Source: Glandiceps talaboti
Taxonomy: Eukaryota > Hemichordata > Enteropneusta > Spengelidae
Assembly (NCBI RefSeq): GCF_964340395.1
Contig: NC_135564.1
Span: forward strand, 4,527,861-4,591,860
Length of the DNA: 64,000 bases
Reading direction: 5' to 3'
The translations under genes and the position numbers were made by a program. Of this stretch, positions 1 to 13,317 are shown piece after piece. How positions within the stretch are numbered: position 1 is the first letter of the stretch; the number at the start of each line of letters is the position of its first letter. The notes below the pieces were generated by a model. That model made no database searches. It saw only the letters and a list, made by a program, of their open reading frames with translations, and had not been told where the DNA came from.

Positions 1-1753
1 GTATAGGCAGGCAGGCAGACAGGCAAACAAACGAACGAACGAACGCACGAACGAACGAGAAACGACAAGAAAATAAAGTATACAAGAATTGTTACTTGGA
101 TATGATTTACTTAGTATTATGTGTGTTGGTTCGTAAGGAGATGATGTGACGTATAAAACTTAATGGCTGAATAAAGTATTCCATGGTAATAACGTTACTC
201 AGGAACTTGATATCAAATTACAGTTGACTGACAGCTGTGTTGGACGAAACCCATCTGATTTCTAAGAAGCCCCCAGTAAATAAGATATATGTGGTGTTTG
301 AAAAGCTGAAATCGAGGAGATGTTATATTAATTTGATTGATGAACCAATGCACTCATGTCTAACCAAGCTATGACGTGGAGAATGTCTATATTTCAATGG
401 CGAATAGACTACCACTGAGTTTTAAATTTAATCATCTGGTGAAACCCAGGTGAAAAATAAATATCTGTTAACAATTGTGCATTGTCAGCACAGTACATTG
501 CTTTCTTTAATTATTCAAGTTGAAATCCAGTATATAGAAAATTAAAATTTCTGATAGGCCGAAGATATGAAGGATACATACAAAGCTTACGTACTATTAC
601 TAATCTTAGACTGCTTTGACCACTGTATTAATTTGAAAGACTGGTGCATGCTTTTAACCTTTATGGGTATCAAAAAGAAATATTTATTGATTGGTTTCAT
701 AAATTAATGGTAAAAGCTAAGTTCTCCGACTCATCACATATCACCATGGTAACCTTAGGTGATAGACTTTAAGTTTGAGTTAAGGAGTTAGATTCTATAT
801 CTTTATATCAAGTATCATGTTATCATGTTTCCTATCATCTAGTGATAAACAATTTATCAATCGAGAAGTATTCAGCTTGCTTCGATGCTATAACGTGATA
901 CAGAGTTTCTTATCTTTTAACCATAACAGATAATTGAATGGTGTAAGACTCTATACAAATAATGCGGTGAAAGTCATAAATAAATTAGCCTTAAGAGTTT
1001 GAAGAAGAATCGTGATGTATATTTGATAAGTTGGTGACAAACCAATATGGGTTTCGTTTTATGCCCAGAGGCAGATATAAAGATATCGATATGTTTAAAC
1101 ATCTATCAATTATTTAATGTAGGCGGGTCCGTAATATAGTAGTTTTAACGGGGGAATATAAATACTGCAGGGTAAGTTCCCAGTACATATTTTCCTTCGA
1201 CACTGCGCCCTGCCTGTTACTCTTTCAGCGCCGCTTGTAAAAGAGTTGGGAGGTAAGTACTTAGTCCTTTTTGCGAGGGTAATTTCAGGGATATATGGGC
1301 AATATTACAACGCACATTAATCTAGGCGTGTTTTAGTATGTAACATCATGACAGGTTAAGCATATGAAACTTTTGTAACTAGTTGTGGCAAAATTACATA
1401 ATTTTCCATCTTCAATGACAAGTTTTTGCAGTCTTTTTCTGCATCCGCTTCGTTCATAAACGTTGTCTATATAAGATGACAAGATGACAAGATTTAAGTG
1501 TTATTTTAACCTGTAAGCTCGATTGTAGCCGTCATACTTTTATGTAGTTTCTACGTAGAGCTGTTGAGTTTTATGAAGCTGTAAAACTATTAGTCAAAGG
1601 GCGATGATAACCCTGTAAGTTCCCCGTGCCAGAAGCTACATCGATTATTACTCACCTATCAGGTCTCCATATCAAACTCATTTGATTCATAAACTGGACA
1701 TAGTTCAGGAACATTAATTAAGCACCAGCGCTTTCTTTCCCATTTAAATTACA

Positions 1754-1938
<185 letters not shown>

Positions 1939-3512
1939 TGTATCATGATTTTTGTTGACAAATTACGTCCATCTTCTCTTTTGGACGAACATTTCTAGGC
2001 TTATTGTTTCTTTTAACATTCCGAATTCACGTTATAATACCTGACGTCCTAGCATGAGTCATTTTGGCATTTTTTTAAATAAAATTAATCTCCGTCGATG
2101 TCAACTCTTTCGACCACTTTCTGTTCGAACAAATCACTCTTAAAATTGCCACTTTTATTCAGGATTTTCGTAGTTCCATGGGCAATTTTTATAATGTTGA
2201 CCGTTTTAAATGTTTTAGGAATGTTTTGTATAAATTTTTTTTGATAACATCATTTAGCAGTGTTTTTATTGTCTCTGTCTAATTCAAATAATTAAGTTTA
2301 TCTTTTTACAAGCCTGGAATTGGGGCATATTGTTTGTTAATAAACCAAAAATAAATAAATAAATAAATAAATGAATAAATAGATAAATAAATAAAAGTTT
2401 CGTTTTCTCAAGTTACTAGTATAGTATATGGTAAGTACCTTTTAACCCCCCCCCCCAACATAATGGTATAGTCCAGAAGTGTTCTGTCTAGTTGAACTGA
2501 CCCAGAACGAATTCGAAGAACCACTCCGTTTGATCAACTTAGGTTATCTTGACAACTAGTACATCATATTATTGACATACTACAGTACTGTTGTTTTCAT
2601 TGAAAGGTGATCATTTACGGCTCAGTAGTAAGGTAGGGTTCGTTTTCTCTTATCCCTTACACTACGGAAGACGCACACATTTCAATATAGACTATTGCAT
2701 TAATTCACGGCAGAATGCCTACGTTCGAATGATTTTTAATAATAACATGTGAGTTAAAATATATGTCAACAATTTCTAAGTTATTTATATAATGGACCCA
2801 CCATCAAGTTACTCTTATTAGATTTAATTAATTTCATTTTAATAGATATTTACCCTATTGAACACAATGCCGATGAACGCAAAAAGTCAATTCTTTCCGA
2901 GAAACTGGATACAAAAAACATTTTTTTGAGAATTACATTTCATTCGTACATCATGGTAGGTAAGATGTTACAATAGTACCAGTTCTTCATCTAAATCTAG
3001 ACCTTGTAGAATTACAATGGATGTTGTTTGTTTTCATGTTTCAAAAAGAAAATGCTTTATGCATCTCTAAGACATGGTATCTCAGCTATCTCACGTAAAA
3101 GCTCAAAATTCTTTCAAAGAATTTCGGACAATATTACATGTTCTGAGAATTACATTCATTCGTATATCATAATAGGTAATATATTAAAATCGCACCCGTT
3201 CTCTTTTTAAAAAAATAAGTTTTGCAGATACAAATGAAAATATCCACTCAAATGATTAAAATATTCCATGGACGTGAATCCTAAATATCTACATACTTTA
3301 ATGAACCACTAGAGATGTTTATGAGTCTTGCATGTTTTCATATCCTGGTAGTGTAAAACAAGAACTGTAGCCTTGTGTGTCTTCAGATAATGAAACAACG
3401 TTCACTTCTCATAGGATTATATAATATTTTTTCTTCATATTCTGACACCGTATACTAGTTAACATTCGAGTACATATTCAGATATGTACTAATGATATAC
3501 ACTTGTGTATGG

Positions 3513-3613
<101 letters not shown>

Positions 3614-5017
3614 CAGAGTGAGTGTACACCGAGTACATATATGTGACAATGTTATGCATACGTGCATCAGAATGAACATTTCTCTAAACGTACCACAGTG
3701 ACGAAGCTAACCTATGATATGATATGGATTTTGTAAAACTGTAGAAAAATGAGGTCAACGATTCAAAACTGAATTTTTCAATGTTATTTTGGACCCATGT
3801 AGAATTCTTTCTACTATTTGTTTAAAATAACAAATTTTTCCTCAAATATATAATTAATCATCCCCATGTCGTGAACCGTGACAAAACTAGATTGTAATGG
3901 CCGTGCCAATACATTACACTGTAATATAGTTTGTGCTGATGAAGGCGAGTTGTATATTTAATTATCTGTGGTTATGTTCTTAACTAATTAAGTTAACTAT
4001 ATACAAAATGACACATCGATATTTTGTAATGCTGATATCTTAATTAACACGAGTTGTATTGTCTGTTGTTGACAAGTTCACCTATAATATATTGCCCTAT
4101 ACACGAAATAATATGTTGACATTTAGTGATGATGAGCATTAGTTGTGTTGTTGATTAATTGATGCGGTGTAATTAAAACTGAATAGATGACACTGTAGAA
4201 TGGCTGTAGTAGGATGATACAGTACAATAGGAGTGAGATGGGGTGTTATCACTAGCCAAGCGATCGAAGCTTAATTATATTATAAGTAGGTCTTATTCTT
4301 TGCATTTACAACAAAACACTTGCCAATGATGAGAACTCATCACAGAATCATTGATGCAAGAATTGACCATACCCAAACACACAGGTTGACATCTTACGAC
4401 GATATTGATGACTAAGTGCTTGACAAACGACCGCTGGTTGCCTAGTAACAACAAACCAGGTTTAATTGATCCATATATATGCTAAATGCTAAACATAATA
4501 TTTAAACTTCAAGAAATGTTTCAAGACCCACATACTGCTGGCAAATGACAACCCATATTTTCAAGTTTAACTTGCGCTTTCCAATCCCACACTGTGCTAA
4601 AAGCGCTTTACAATTTGTACCCAGAACGGACATATCCATACGGACGCATGTGTAACGGTTGTTTATGCGTCTACAACTTCGTTCGAGTGTCTCTATCAGT
4701 GGAATACAAACCATGACCACTGAGTTTATATAGATTTCTGAAAAAAGGTCAGTGAGAATAATTTGAATGCACAAGCTTAAAAGAAACTGTTGTCAGCTCA
4801 TAAATAATTATTGTAAACATTCACCAAGTATATTGTTACCTGCCACATTCGTGGATAAATAAATAGCAAAGGACTGGAAAGTTCGAATGTAAAAGACTAC
4901 ATAGGACTGTGACATTAACTCGAATGTCGATATTGACGATGCAAGCATAAGTAATTATCCCAATACGTTCAACTAATGCTTGCAGAACGGTACATTGGTA
5001 AATGTTAAACGTCCGTT

Positions 5018-5445
5018 TTTGGAAAGATGGAGTGGTTAGATCTCTAGATAGTTGTGAAGGCTAATTGACCAATTGTAGAAAGATGGACTGATTAACGCTC
5101 TAGATACATCTTAAGGCTAATTAACTAATTAAAGATGAAGTGGTTAGCTATCTAAATACAGGTTAAGGCTAATCAGTTAATTGTAGAAAGATGGCGTTGT
5201 TAGCTCTCTAGATATCTGTTAAGGCTAATTATTACCAAATGTAGAGAGATTGGGTGCTCAGCTCTCTAGATGCTTGTTAAGGCTAATTAACCAAATTTAG
5301 AAAGATGCTATGATAATTAGCTTTCTAGATAGCTGTTAAAGGTATAATTAACCAATTGTAGAAAGATGGAGTGATTAGCTCTCTAGATACTTGTTAAGGC
5401 TAATTAACCCACTTTGAACAGATGGGGTGCTCAGCTCTGTATACC
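5018..5445. repeat. Minisatellite, about 60-bp unit, about seven copies
   Basis: Degenerate tandem copies of a unit built around GAAAGATGG, TTAGCTCTCTAGATA, GTTAAGGCTAATTA and ACCAATTGTA. Copies differ by substitutions and small indels, so the array is old. It lies in gene-free DNA. Confidence 0.85.
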
Positions 5446-6262
5446 TATTTATTGTAGACATTGTGAATTCCGACCCTGTAACTAAGATAGGAACTTAAAC
5501 TCCATAATTATGTAGTTATAGTAATAAAACAAAACAATATTTCTTATTTTGTATGTGTATCGATCATCTACATTGATTTTAAATTATCTCTACCACTCTC
5601 ATATCTTCTAAACTCGTGATTTTTTCCATCATATTCAGAAAAAAACACTACACTTTTCACACTTTTCATTCAGGTTGTCTGGCTATCACCTCTATATTGT
5701 TTCTCGCCCGTGTTATGTTCAATCACCATGCTTTTATATTTTCTCTACATTGCAAAGTAAATTACACTGCAACTTAACATGATTGCATTTGTCGTAAGAA
5801 CAGTCCCAGAAGTATTTGTTAATTTTCGAGCAACGACTCTTTGTCAATGTTGACATGAAATAAATAATGACAATATGAATAATAGATTATGTGGCAGTGT
5901 GAGAAGTGGAAGTGATGATGACGATATATTTTCGAAATAGATGATGTCGACATTTACTACCAAACCTGAGTGACTGTAGAGTTTCAAATAGAAGGTGTGA
6001 TTGGTGTCTTACACAAGTTCTTTTTTGTTACAAATCATTTAAACAAAATACAGACGCTGATAGTGTGCAAGCATGTAAAGAGATACATTTTATCTCACTG
6101 TGAACACAAATCAACATCACTGTCGGATGAAACAAGGAAGATTATAACAGAAAACTATTAATCTGCAATAATATAAGATAAAAGTAAATGTAATATTTCA
6201 TCAAAATCTAATATTTCATGTGTGTGCGCGCTATCAGTGTCTGTATTTTGTTTGTCTTAATA

Positions 6263-6494
6263 TGGGATTTTACGTCTCGTCGCAGATCTCACGAGATTTG
6301 CAAACATGCCTAGCAATAATGGTTGTCAAATATGATCGCGGTCAGGCTTTCGTCGTGGCCATGTGCGATGATGTTGAAAACAATATTGTTGTTAAACATC
6401 TTACACTTTCAGCTTGACCACCCTCAGGTGGTTGCTATGGATGAAGTGGCTCACGCGGGACCTCGTGAGATCTGCCACGAGACGAAAACCTGCT
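6263..6494. mobile_element. Palindromic MITE-like element
   Basis: The ends are inverted repeats of about 30 bp. The left arm (6268-6296) and right arm (6462-6490) both carry GTCTCGT, one variable step, and GCAGATCTCACGAG on opposite strands. Weaker complementarity continues inward around a TAGCAA motif. There is no transposase frame. I infer a non-autonomous DNA element or fold-back sequence. No target-site duplication was identified, and this is the only copy seen in the window. Confidence 0.55.
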
Positions 6495-7136
6495 TATTCG
6501 TGACAAAAACGTTGTCTGAGATGTAAAAAAATCAATCCTGCCTAGTAATCGAAACGCTATAGTCTTTCTGGAATGGTCGTATGATTTGTTTGGGAAGTAT
6601 AGAAAAGACTTAATTAGTTAAAACGTAACCGAGAAATTAACAATATGCATGTTGTCCGACTCTTCTAACAGCCCGAAAATGAGTGAACAAAGTTAATGTG
6701 ACAGCTGTGATACTGCGAAAACACGTATATAAATTTATTGAATAAATATTTCCTTCTAAATATTATCAGGCTTTTGATCTTAACACAAATCATTCTCTCT
6801 CTCTGTTTTGACCTTTTGTGTTTTATTATTTATCCTTTTAAAAAAAAATATTTTAGTGGACTACCAGTTGACGCTATTATGTATTTTCACCTTTATCCAT
6901 ACCCATCCTGTAGAAGAAAACTGAAGCTGATGACACCGAGATTTCTTTTTACCATCTGCTTTGAAGTAATGTTCCTTTTTACGACAAAGCCTTGACCAGC
7001 AAAGACATTGGAGTGGTTGCTTCGAAAATCAAACCATTGAGAGAGTGAACTGTCCATAGTTGAAGAATTAACGCATCTGGACAGGGTCAGATATCAAGTC
7101 AAACGTGTCACACATTCTTTGAACATTACATCAACC

Positions 7137-8177
7137 ATGTCTGTGATGAATAACACAACTGTTTTTATGACTACAGATTCTTCGTATGAACACTTGACAG
7201 TTGTTGTAATGGTGTGGATTGCCATACAATCAACCATATGTGTATCAGTCATATTTAATAATTCAGTTGTATTGTTAGCAGTCGTATTTTTTCCAGAACT
7301 GAGAAGTTCTCATACTAATTTAAATATCATCAACATGGCAATATCAGATTTTTTATTGGGTGTTGTGGTTCTGCCAATAGCCATAGTTTATCGCATTAGA
7401 GGGGAGTGGATATTCGGCGAACCCTTTTGCAGTTTTTACCAAGGTTTTTTCGTATGCCTTGCTCATGTATCTACGTTTAGTGCTTTCCTTCTGTGTTTAG
7501 ATAAATATTTGTATATAAGATACCCACTGCATTATTGCACAATGGTAACCTCTACACGGTTAATTATCTGTATATCACTGACATGGCTGGCTAATATACT
7601 GTATGGTCTAATTCTATCATTTACACGTTTATCAGAAGATGTTCGTTTTCGTGGCGTTATTGCTCATCCAACTTGTTATATATTTCATCCAGCTTTTGCT
7701 CTAAGTGGAATGAGCATAATAGTAGTACCCATGATAGCAATGTTATACACCAATTACTACATATTGAAAGTTCTAAAATGTCAACATAGTCGCACCGAAC
7801 CCGCGGTGATACAACCCCAGACACAAGAATCACTACCCCCTAGATCGGACAAAGAATTAACAGGACCCCAAACGACACGTCATATCCCCCTCGGACAAAT
7901 CAAAATGATCAAAACAATGTTACTGATAGTAGCTGTCATGATGATCCTATGGACACCCCTTTTTGTGACGTTGATACTCGGTCCGATATGTTCCTGTATT
8001 CCCTTACCCATCCTTGAAGTCTTCATGTGGCTAAGTTATTTTAATTCAGCCGTTAATCCCGTACTTTATGCATATAAGAAAGATTTTAGACGTGCGTATA
8101 TCAGAATTTTGCGTTGTAACTTTGCTTTCGATACTGATGACAATCAATTATTTTTTTCCTCGCGTACTGATGGATGA
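7137..8177 (+). CDS. Rhodopsin-class (class A) G-protein-coupled receptor, orphan
   Basis: A single-exon gene of 346 residues. The start is the first ATG after an in-frame stop at 7038. Seven hydrophobic segments are visible. Hallmarks include an Asn in TM1 (FNNSVVLL), an Asp in TM2 (AISDFLLG, D71), a Cys at the top of TM3 (C98) and its likely partner in loop 2 (C180), and Trp in TM4 (W150). TM5 has P198, TM6 has LWTP (W272, P274) and TM7 has NPVLY (307-311), followed by an amphipathic helix with Cys (C327). The short N-terminus has NxT sites at N5 and N6. Odd points: the DRY motif reads DKY (122-124), and the aminergic Asp of TM3 (3.32) is Phe105, so a classical monoamine ligand is unlikely. 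It probably signals at the plasma membrane. Ligand and G protein are unknown. No homologous neighbour is present. Confidence 0.9.
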   Translation: MSVMNNTTVFMTTDSSYEHLTVVVMVWIAIQSTICVSVIFNNSVVLLAVVFFPELRSSHTNLNIINMAISDFLLGVVVLPIAIVYRIRGEWIFGEPFCSFYQGFFVCLAHVSTFSAFLLCLDKYLYIRYPLHYCTMVTSTRLIICISLTWLANILYGLILSFTRLSEDVRFRGVIAHPTCYIFHPAFALSGMSIIVVPMIAMLYTNYYILKVLKCQHSRTEPAVIQPQTQESLPPRSDKELTGPQTTRHIPLGQIKMIKTMLLIVAVMMILWTPLFVTLILGPICSCIPLPILEVFMWLSYFNSAVNPVLYAYKKDFRRAYIRILRCNFAFDTDDNQLFFSSRTDG

Positions 8178-8236
8178 ATTATTGGCTACAAATAAGATTT
8201 TTAAAAATCATACCAACGAAAAAGGGAAAACAGAAA

Positions 8237-8242
8237 AATAAA
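8237..8242 (+). terminator. Poly(A) signal of the GPCR gene
   Basis: A canonical AATAAA about 60 bp after the stop codon. Seen directly; its use is inferred. Confidence 0.5.
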
Positions 8243-9128
8243 TTATAATTACTATTCAGCAAAGAATAGGAAGTTTTTAATTTCAACAAATTTATTTTCG
8301 ACATAATTTCAACAAATTTATTTTCGATAATTCAGCATAAACACGTCTTGAACCTTACTTTTGTTTTTAATTTTTAATAATTGTATTTCATTTCTTTCAC
8401 TTTTACATCACTGGTAATGCATTTCCGTTTAATAAGTTTCATATAACGATCAGAATATAACATCTCAAACCACAATTATGTTGATTAAAGGACGTGTAAA
8501 TTGAGTTTTATTTCAATGGTTTTCAGAAATAATTGGTTAAAACTCTCTTTGTTCGAAATTAATGTATGCTTTATTTAATTATAAATAATCGATGTGGGAT
8601 GGAATGCAAACATCTCTTACACGTAAATGAGGTTTGAACAATTGACAATCTCAATCATTACATGATTGAACGTGATAATTTCATACCAAAAAAATTGCCA
8701 ACCTTGAAAGTAAAGTATGTTTACAGCACACTGGAAAACTCCTCAGTTATGGCAGAGTTAGGTGGAGGTTAGGTCAATGGTAAGGAACTTACCAAACTTC
8801 ATTTTGTTAGATACCATCAAGTGTCGTCATATCATTGTAGAGATTGTATAATGGTACCCTGTTTATAAATCCACACACACATATATTTTTGAATCAGATG
8901 CAAATATTTTAGATGAGTAGACAGTTCACAACAGCTTTCTACGAAGACTCTAACAAACATTATTTGCTTGAACTCCCGTTCATGAATGTGTCTCTATGTG
9001 CCTTGTCAAAGGTTTTCGAAGAAAATTTGCAGTGATTTGTATTTTTCTTAATCATCTAATTGTCTTGAATGTTAGCATGATGAAGTTATAACGACTCAGA
9101 CGTGGCTTGATTTGTCAAATATACACGT

Positions 9129-9346
9129 ATGTACGTACACACACATACACATACATACATACATACATACATACATACATACATACATACATACAAACAC
9201 ACATACATACATACACACATACATACATACATACATACACACATACATATACATACATACATACATACATACATACATACATACATACATACATACATAC
9301 ATACATACATACATACACACACACACTCACAAACACATACACACAC
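9129..9346. repeat. (CATA)n with CA interruptions
   Basis: About 215 bp of CATA tetranucleotide with several CACACA interruptions, open on both strands only because the unit lacks stops. Confidence 0.95.
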
Positions 9347-10295
9347 GTACATGCAATCGTATAGTACGCACAACATTAAAGAAATCTTGTTCTTTTACAT
9401 CCACATTATATATATTTCCAAAATTAGACTCTGTTACTTGATCGTGTAGATCGTGTAGATTTATGAATATTTAATATTTGATAGTATTGATATTTAAACA
9501 TAATAGATCACTTTTATGAAGTCAGATCATTTCTCTCTCTATGTTCTGGATTTAAACAATTCTTCGTTGAACGTATAATTTGTAGAAATAAAACAAGTTT
9601 GCGTTTGTGTTGGAAATTCCTCAAGAATAGTGAAATCAAAAAGTCATTTTACTCAGTTAATAAAACAATAAAGTGTGCTTTCTATTCCGTTGCTTCTTTT
9701 TTTTAAGGCTGAGTAGTATACATTTTGGGAACGAAAACCAGTCTTTCCCGTACACCTACAAAATACACCAGATTTAAAGTAATGTATCATATTGTGTTTA
9801 TATGTACTGTAAAACTACCTACGTGTCATTTATTTAAACAATAAAGACTAACAGACCCAAATGAAGGTGTTATTCTTCAGGAAATGTCTGTACTCTTTTT
9901 GTAGGTGAGTTCAAATAATTTGTTATTTTCTTCGGACGACTTTGTAATATGACACAAAGGTTATTGGGAATAAAAAAGTGTGATCTAATGGAAGTCTTTC
10001 CACAGCTGATATTGACGTAAAGTCGAATAATATGGAAAGTGTTGAATTTGATGGCTTATCTTTGGAATCAAAGACGTTAGATCTACCTCTAAGGACTAGA
10101 TGGGCGCACGCACGATCGACATTGTCTGCACCGAGGTCAGCATTCCTCTTCAACACACTAACTGATACTAGTATTTTGGTATTATGGTACAACAGTAATG
10201 GCAGTGGTAGGAAGTGGCAGTGCTGTCAAAATCAAAGTAAAAATATAGATATTTTTTTTGCAATATCAACGACAGACTTTAGATTTTACAAGATA

Positions 10296-10334
10296 TATCG
10301 CAAACAAACAAACAAACAAACTAACTGACAAACT

Positions 10335-10430
<96 letters not shown>

Positions 10431-10432
10431 GA
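10296..10432. repeat. AAAC run followed by (CAAT)n array
   Basis: A short AAAC/AACT run passes into about 90 bp of perfect CAAT tetranucleotide. Confidence 0.93.
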
Positions 10433-10707
10433 CGAATGGAGAAACAAAAATGGGTGAAAATGTAAAATCCATCAAGCGAGCATCGTGTTTTTCGTATCAA
10501 CATTATTCGACAATTCGACATTACCTGCCCCTTTGATGTTATCTGTGTTGTGATAAAGGGACCGTGGTTGACATGTTCTTCAAGTGGTTCCTTTATATTA
10601 TCATTGCTCTAGATATAAAAGTAGACTACACGAAGGCCTGAAAGCTATTGGAGAGCGTCCCCTAACGGTACATCATGACAGGGGAATGGGTAGGTAGGTT
10701 TGAGTCT

Positions 10708-10795
10708 ACATGTATGTATGTATGTATGTATGTATGTATGTATGTATGTATGTATGTATGTATGTATGTATGTATGTATGCATGTATGTATGTAC
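10708..10795. repeat. (TATG)n microsatellite
   Basis: About 85 bp of TATG tetranucleotide, the complement of the CATA arrays nearby, with one TGCA interruption. Confidence 0.93.
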
Positions 10796-12538
10796 GATGC
10801 GACGTGACACAAAGACAATGGCCAATTTTAAAACATATATTTAAAAATAATTGCTGTACCCCTACTGGGCAAAAATAAATTACTCTCGAGTTGCTCTTGG
10901 AAAAGAATTGCTGTCTTGGTGGTTGAAAAAAAATTGTTATTGTGTCCAAATCCTCCATCCATCCCCACCGTACCCCACCCCCACTCCCAGAAATCGAATG
11001 GTCACCTCTACGTTAATTTTTAAATTCATAACATCTAAAGAAGTCTTCCCTAGGGAAAGTTAATATCTTAACTCGGCCATAAAATGTATCATATCGTCTA
11101 CATTGATTAGATAACCATACGCTTCTGTCATCGATATTTGCAATGTTTTACCCTGATTTATGCAATGTTCATTTTATGTTATTTAGCAGCATGTTTGTTA
11201 TGGGTGATATGACATAAGGCAGATTTAATACTTATATTGACTGGCTGTTAAATTAATATACCCCATTATATCTTGACGGGCTCTTAAATAATGCACTCTA
11301 TCATTTGCCTCATTGCTTTGGCCCGCTCAGGTGGTACATGGTTCGGCAAAGATAAAAGGGGGAATGTACTCACATAGTAAAAGTATATACATATACATCA
11401 CGGTTTTGACTTTAAGTTGCCGATTTCACATTTTCCGACACTACTTATATTTTCTGGCTGAATATAGACTTCAGAGTGCTATTTTCCGGCTAAAAAGTAA
11501 ATTTTTAGATCCCAGTTTTTGATTCTTTGTATCGTCTATGCTTGTAATTTGGATCCTCCAACGTGCCCATTATCAAGCCAAATACCCCCTGCATCGGGTA
11601 CATGCGTGGTGCTATGATTCACTTGTATCTCAATAGAGAACTTGAATGTATGCATAAACACGTACATGTATTATAACGTCAACGAGGATAGTACCTGCGC
11701 TGTGATTGCTGCCGAAATGAGTTCAATTTGTTCAGAAAAAAAACATGATTTTGTTTCAGAACAGAAAGCAAGGAGTAGGCGCGACTGTGATCGCCATTTC
11801 GACGGTAAGCACACTACACGTACAATGTAACTCGAGAAGACGAACTGCTGGAAGTGAAACACAAGTCACGTTTTATTTGAAATTATAGCGCATGTATCAT
11901 GAATCCTGTTAATCAACTACGATGGCTCTATGTACAAACAATTAAACGTACACGAAATACATGATTCTCAACTTATGGTCACTAATCGTGACATATACTA
12001 TACAAATGTGGTTATCAAATATCCATTTTCTTCATATTGCAGTGGATTAAAAACGAGGCAATGACCACAGATAAATAGTGGGGAGATAATATTTGGTAGT
12101 GTTCTCATCAAATGTCCGTGGAGATTTGAAAAAAAATAGATTTCTCATTTGTGACTGTGGTATAGATTCAAAGATATCTGTTCCATATTAAATTCTTATT
12201 ATTAGAAAAGCTGGAATGTGAAACGATACCAACTTATGTATTGAATGTTCTATTAAACTATATTCACTGTACAATCATGCAGCAGTGATGAATTTAAATA
12301 TTGCATATCACGCTATGCTCAAGAATAGTGTTCTGACCTTAGTCAACCCTGAGATAATATACACTTCCATAATTATGCAATGACAATGTCGGCTACACCA
12401 TAGTGTATGCTTTGTATAAATGAAAACCAGGCACAACCAGGGCACATCAGTGACGTTTTGCCGTTACACTACTTATGTGAATGTTTGATCTTCTCTCATA
12501 TTACTTTTTGTCGATATCAGTTTAATATATTTTAGAGG

Positions 12539-12778
12539 ACATACATACATACATGAATGCATGCATACATACATACATACATACATACATACATACATAC
12601 ACACATACAGACAGACATACATACATACATACATACATACATACATACATACATACATACATACATACATACAAACGCACACACACACATACATACATAC
12701 ATACACACACACATACATACATGCATGCATGCATACATACATACATACATACATACATACATACATACATGTATGCAT

Positions 12779-12826
<48 letters not shown>
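12539..12826. repeat. (CATA)n and (CA)n compound array
   Basis: About 240 bp of CATA tetranucleotide with CATG, CAGA and CACA variants, ending in a (CA)n run. No coding content. Confidence 0.95.
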
Positions 12827-12828
<2 letters not shown>

Positions 12829-13317
12829 ATACATCTACAAAGTCATAGACATACATATACCCGCGTGAATATTAAGATCATTTGTAGTAATAATTTTGAA
12901 AAAGAAGCAAATCTTTACAACCTCGAAACTAAAAAGTCAAGACGTTTTGTCACAAAATGGTATCCAGTTTCCAAGTGGCCTAAATTGGATGATTTACTCA
13001 GCGAAAAGCCGTTCCTAATTACTGACAACACTTTCGATACATTCTTTACGTACCACACTTACAGACCATATGACAACATTGGGAATGCAGAACACACAAG
13101 TAGATATATTCTTTCTATCGGCTCAGAATTTTCATTTATTGCGATTCACTGGAAAATCCATAATTATGCAATAGTCATTTAATTGAGTGACAATTTTTAA
13201 TCTTAATTTTGATATAATTGTGACTAGTTATATTTTGAACTGATATACATGCATATATTGAAGTTCATGGGCAGTTCATTTGGGGACAACTTCAGTGACC
13301 CGATCTCAGACTCGCTA

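Larger units (their letters stand above)
8178..13317. other. Gene-free interval between GPCR and NTF2-like gene A
   Basis: No credible exon found. It begins with a 27-bp tandem duplication (about 8276-8327, AATTTCAACAAATTTATTTT repeated). It is dominated by CATA, CAAT and TATG arrays listed separately. The His-Thr-Tyr and Cys-Val-Met frames seen on both strands are translations of CATA repeats and not genes. Confidence 0.65.

Noticed and set aside
7119-7136. TTG start giving six extra residues on the GPCR
   Set aside because: Nuclear animal genes start at ATG almost always; 7137 is the first in-frame ATG after a stop.
9086-9449. Long open frames of Tyr-Ile-His-Thr or Cys-Met-Tyr-Val on both strands
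   Set aside because: They are translations of the CATA array, open in several frames and both strands, with no unique sequence.
12473-13182. Open frame of over 200 codons through the CATA array into unique DNA
   Set aside because: Two-fifths is repeat, and the unique tail has no family motif, splice logic or paralog.
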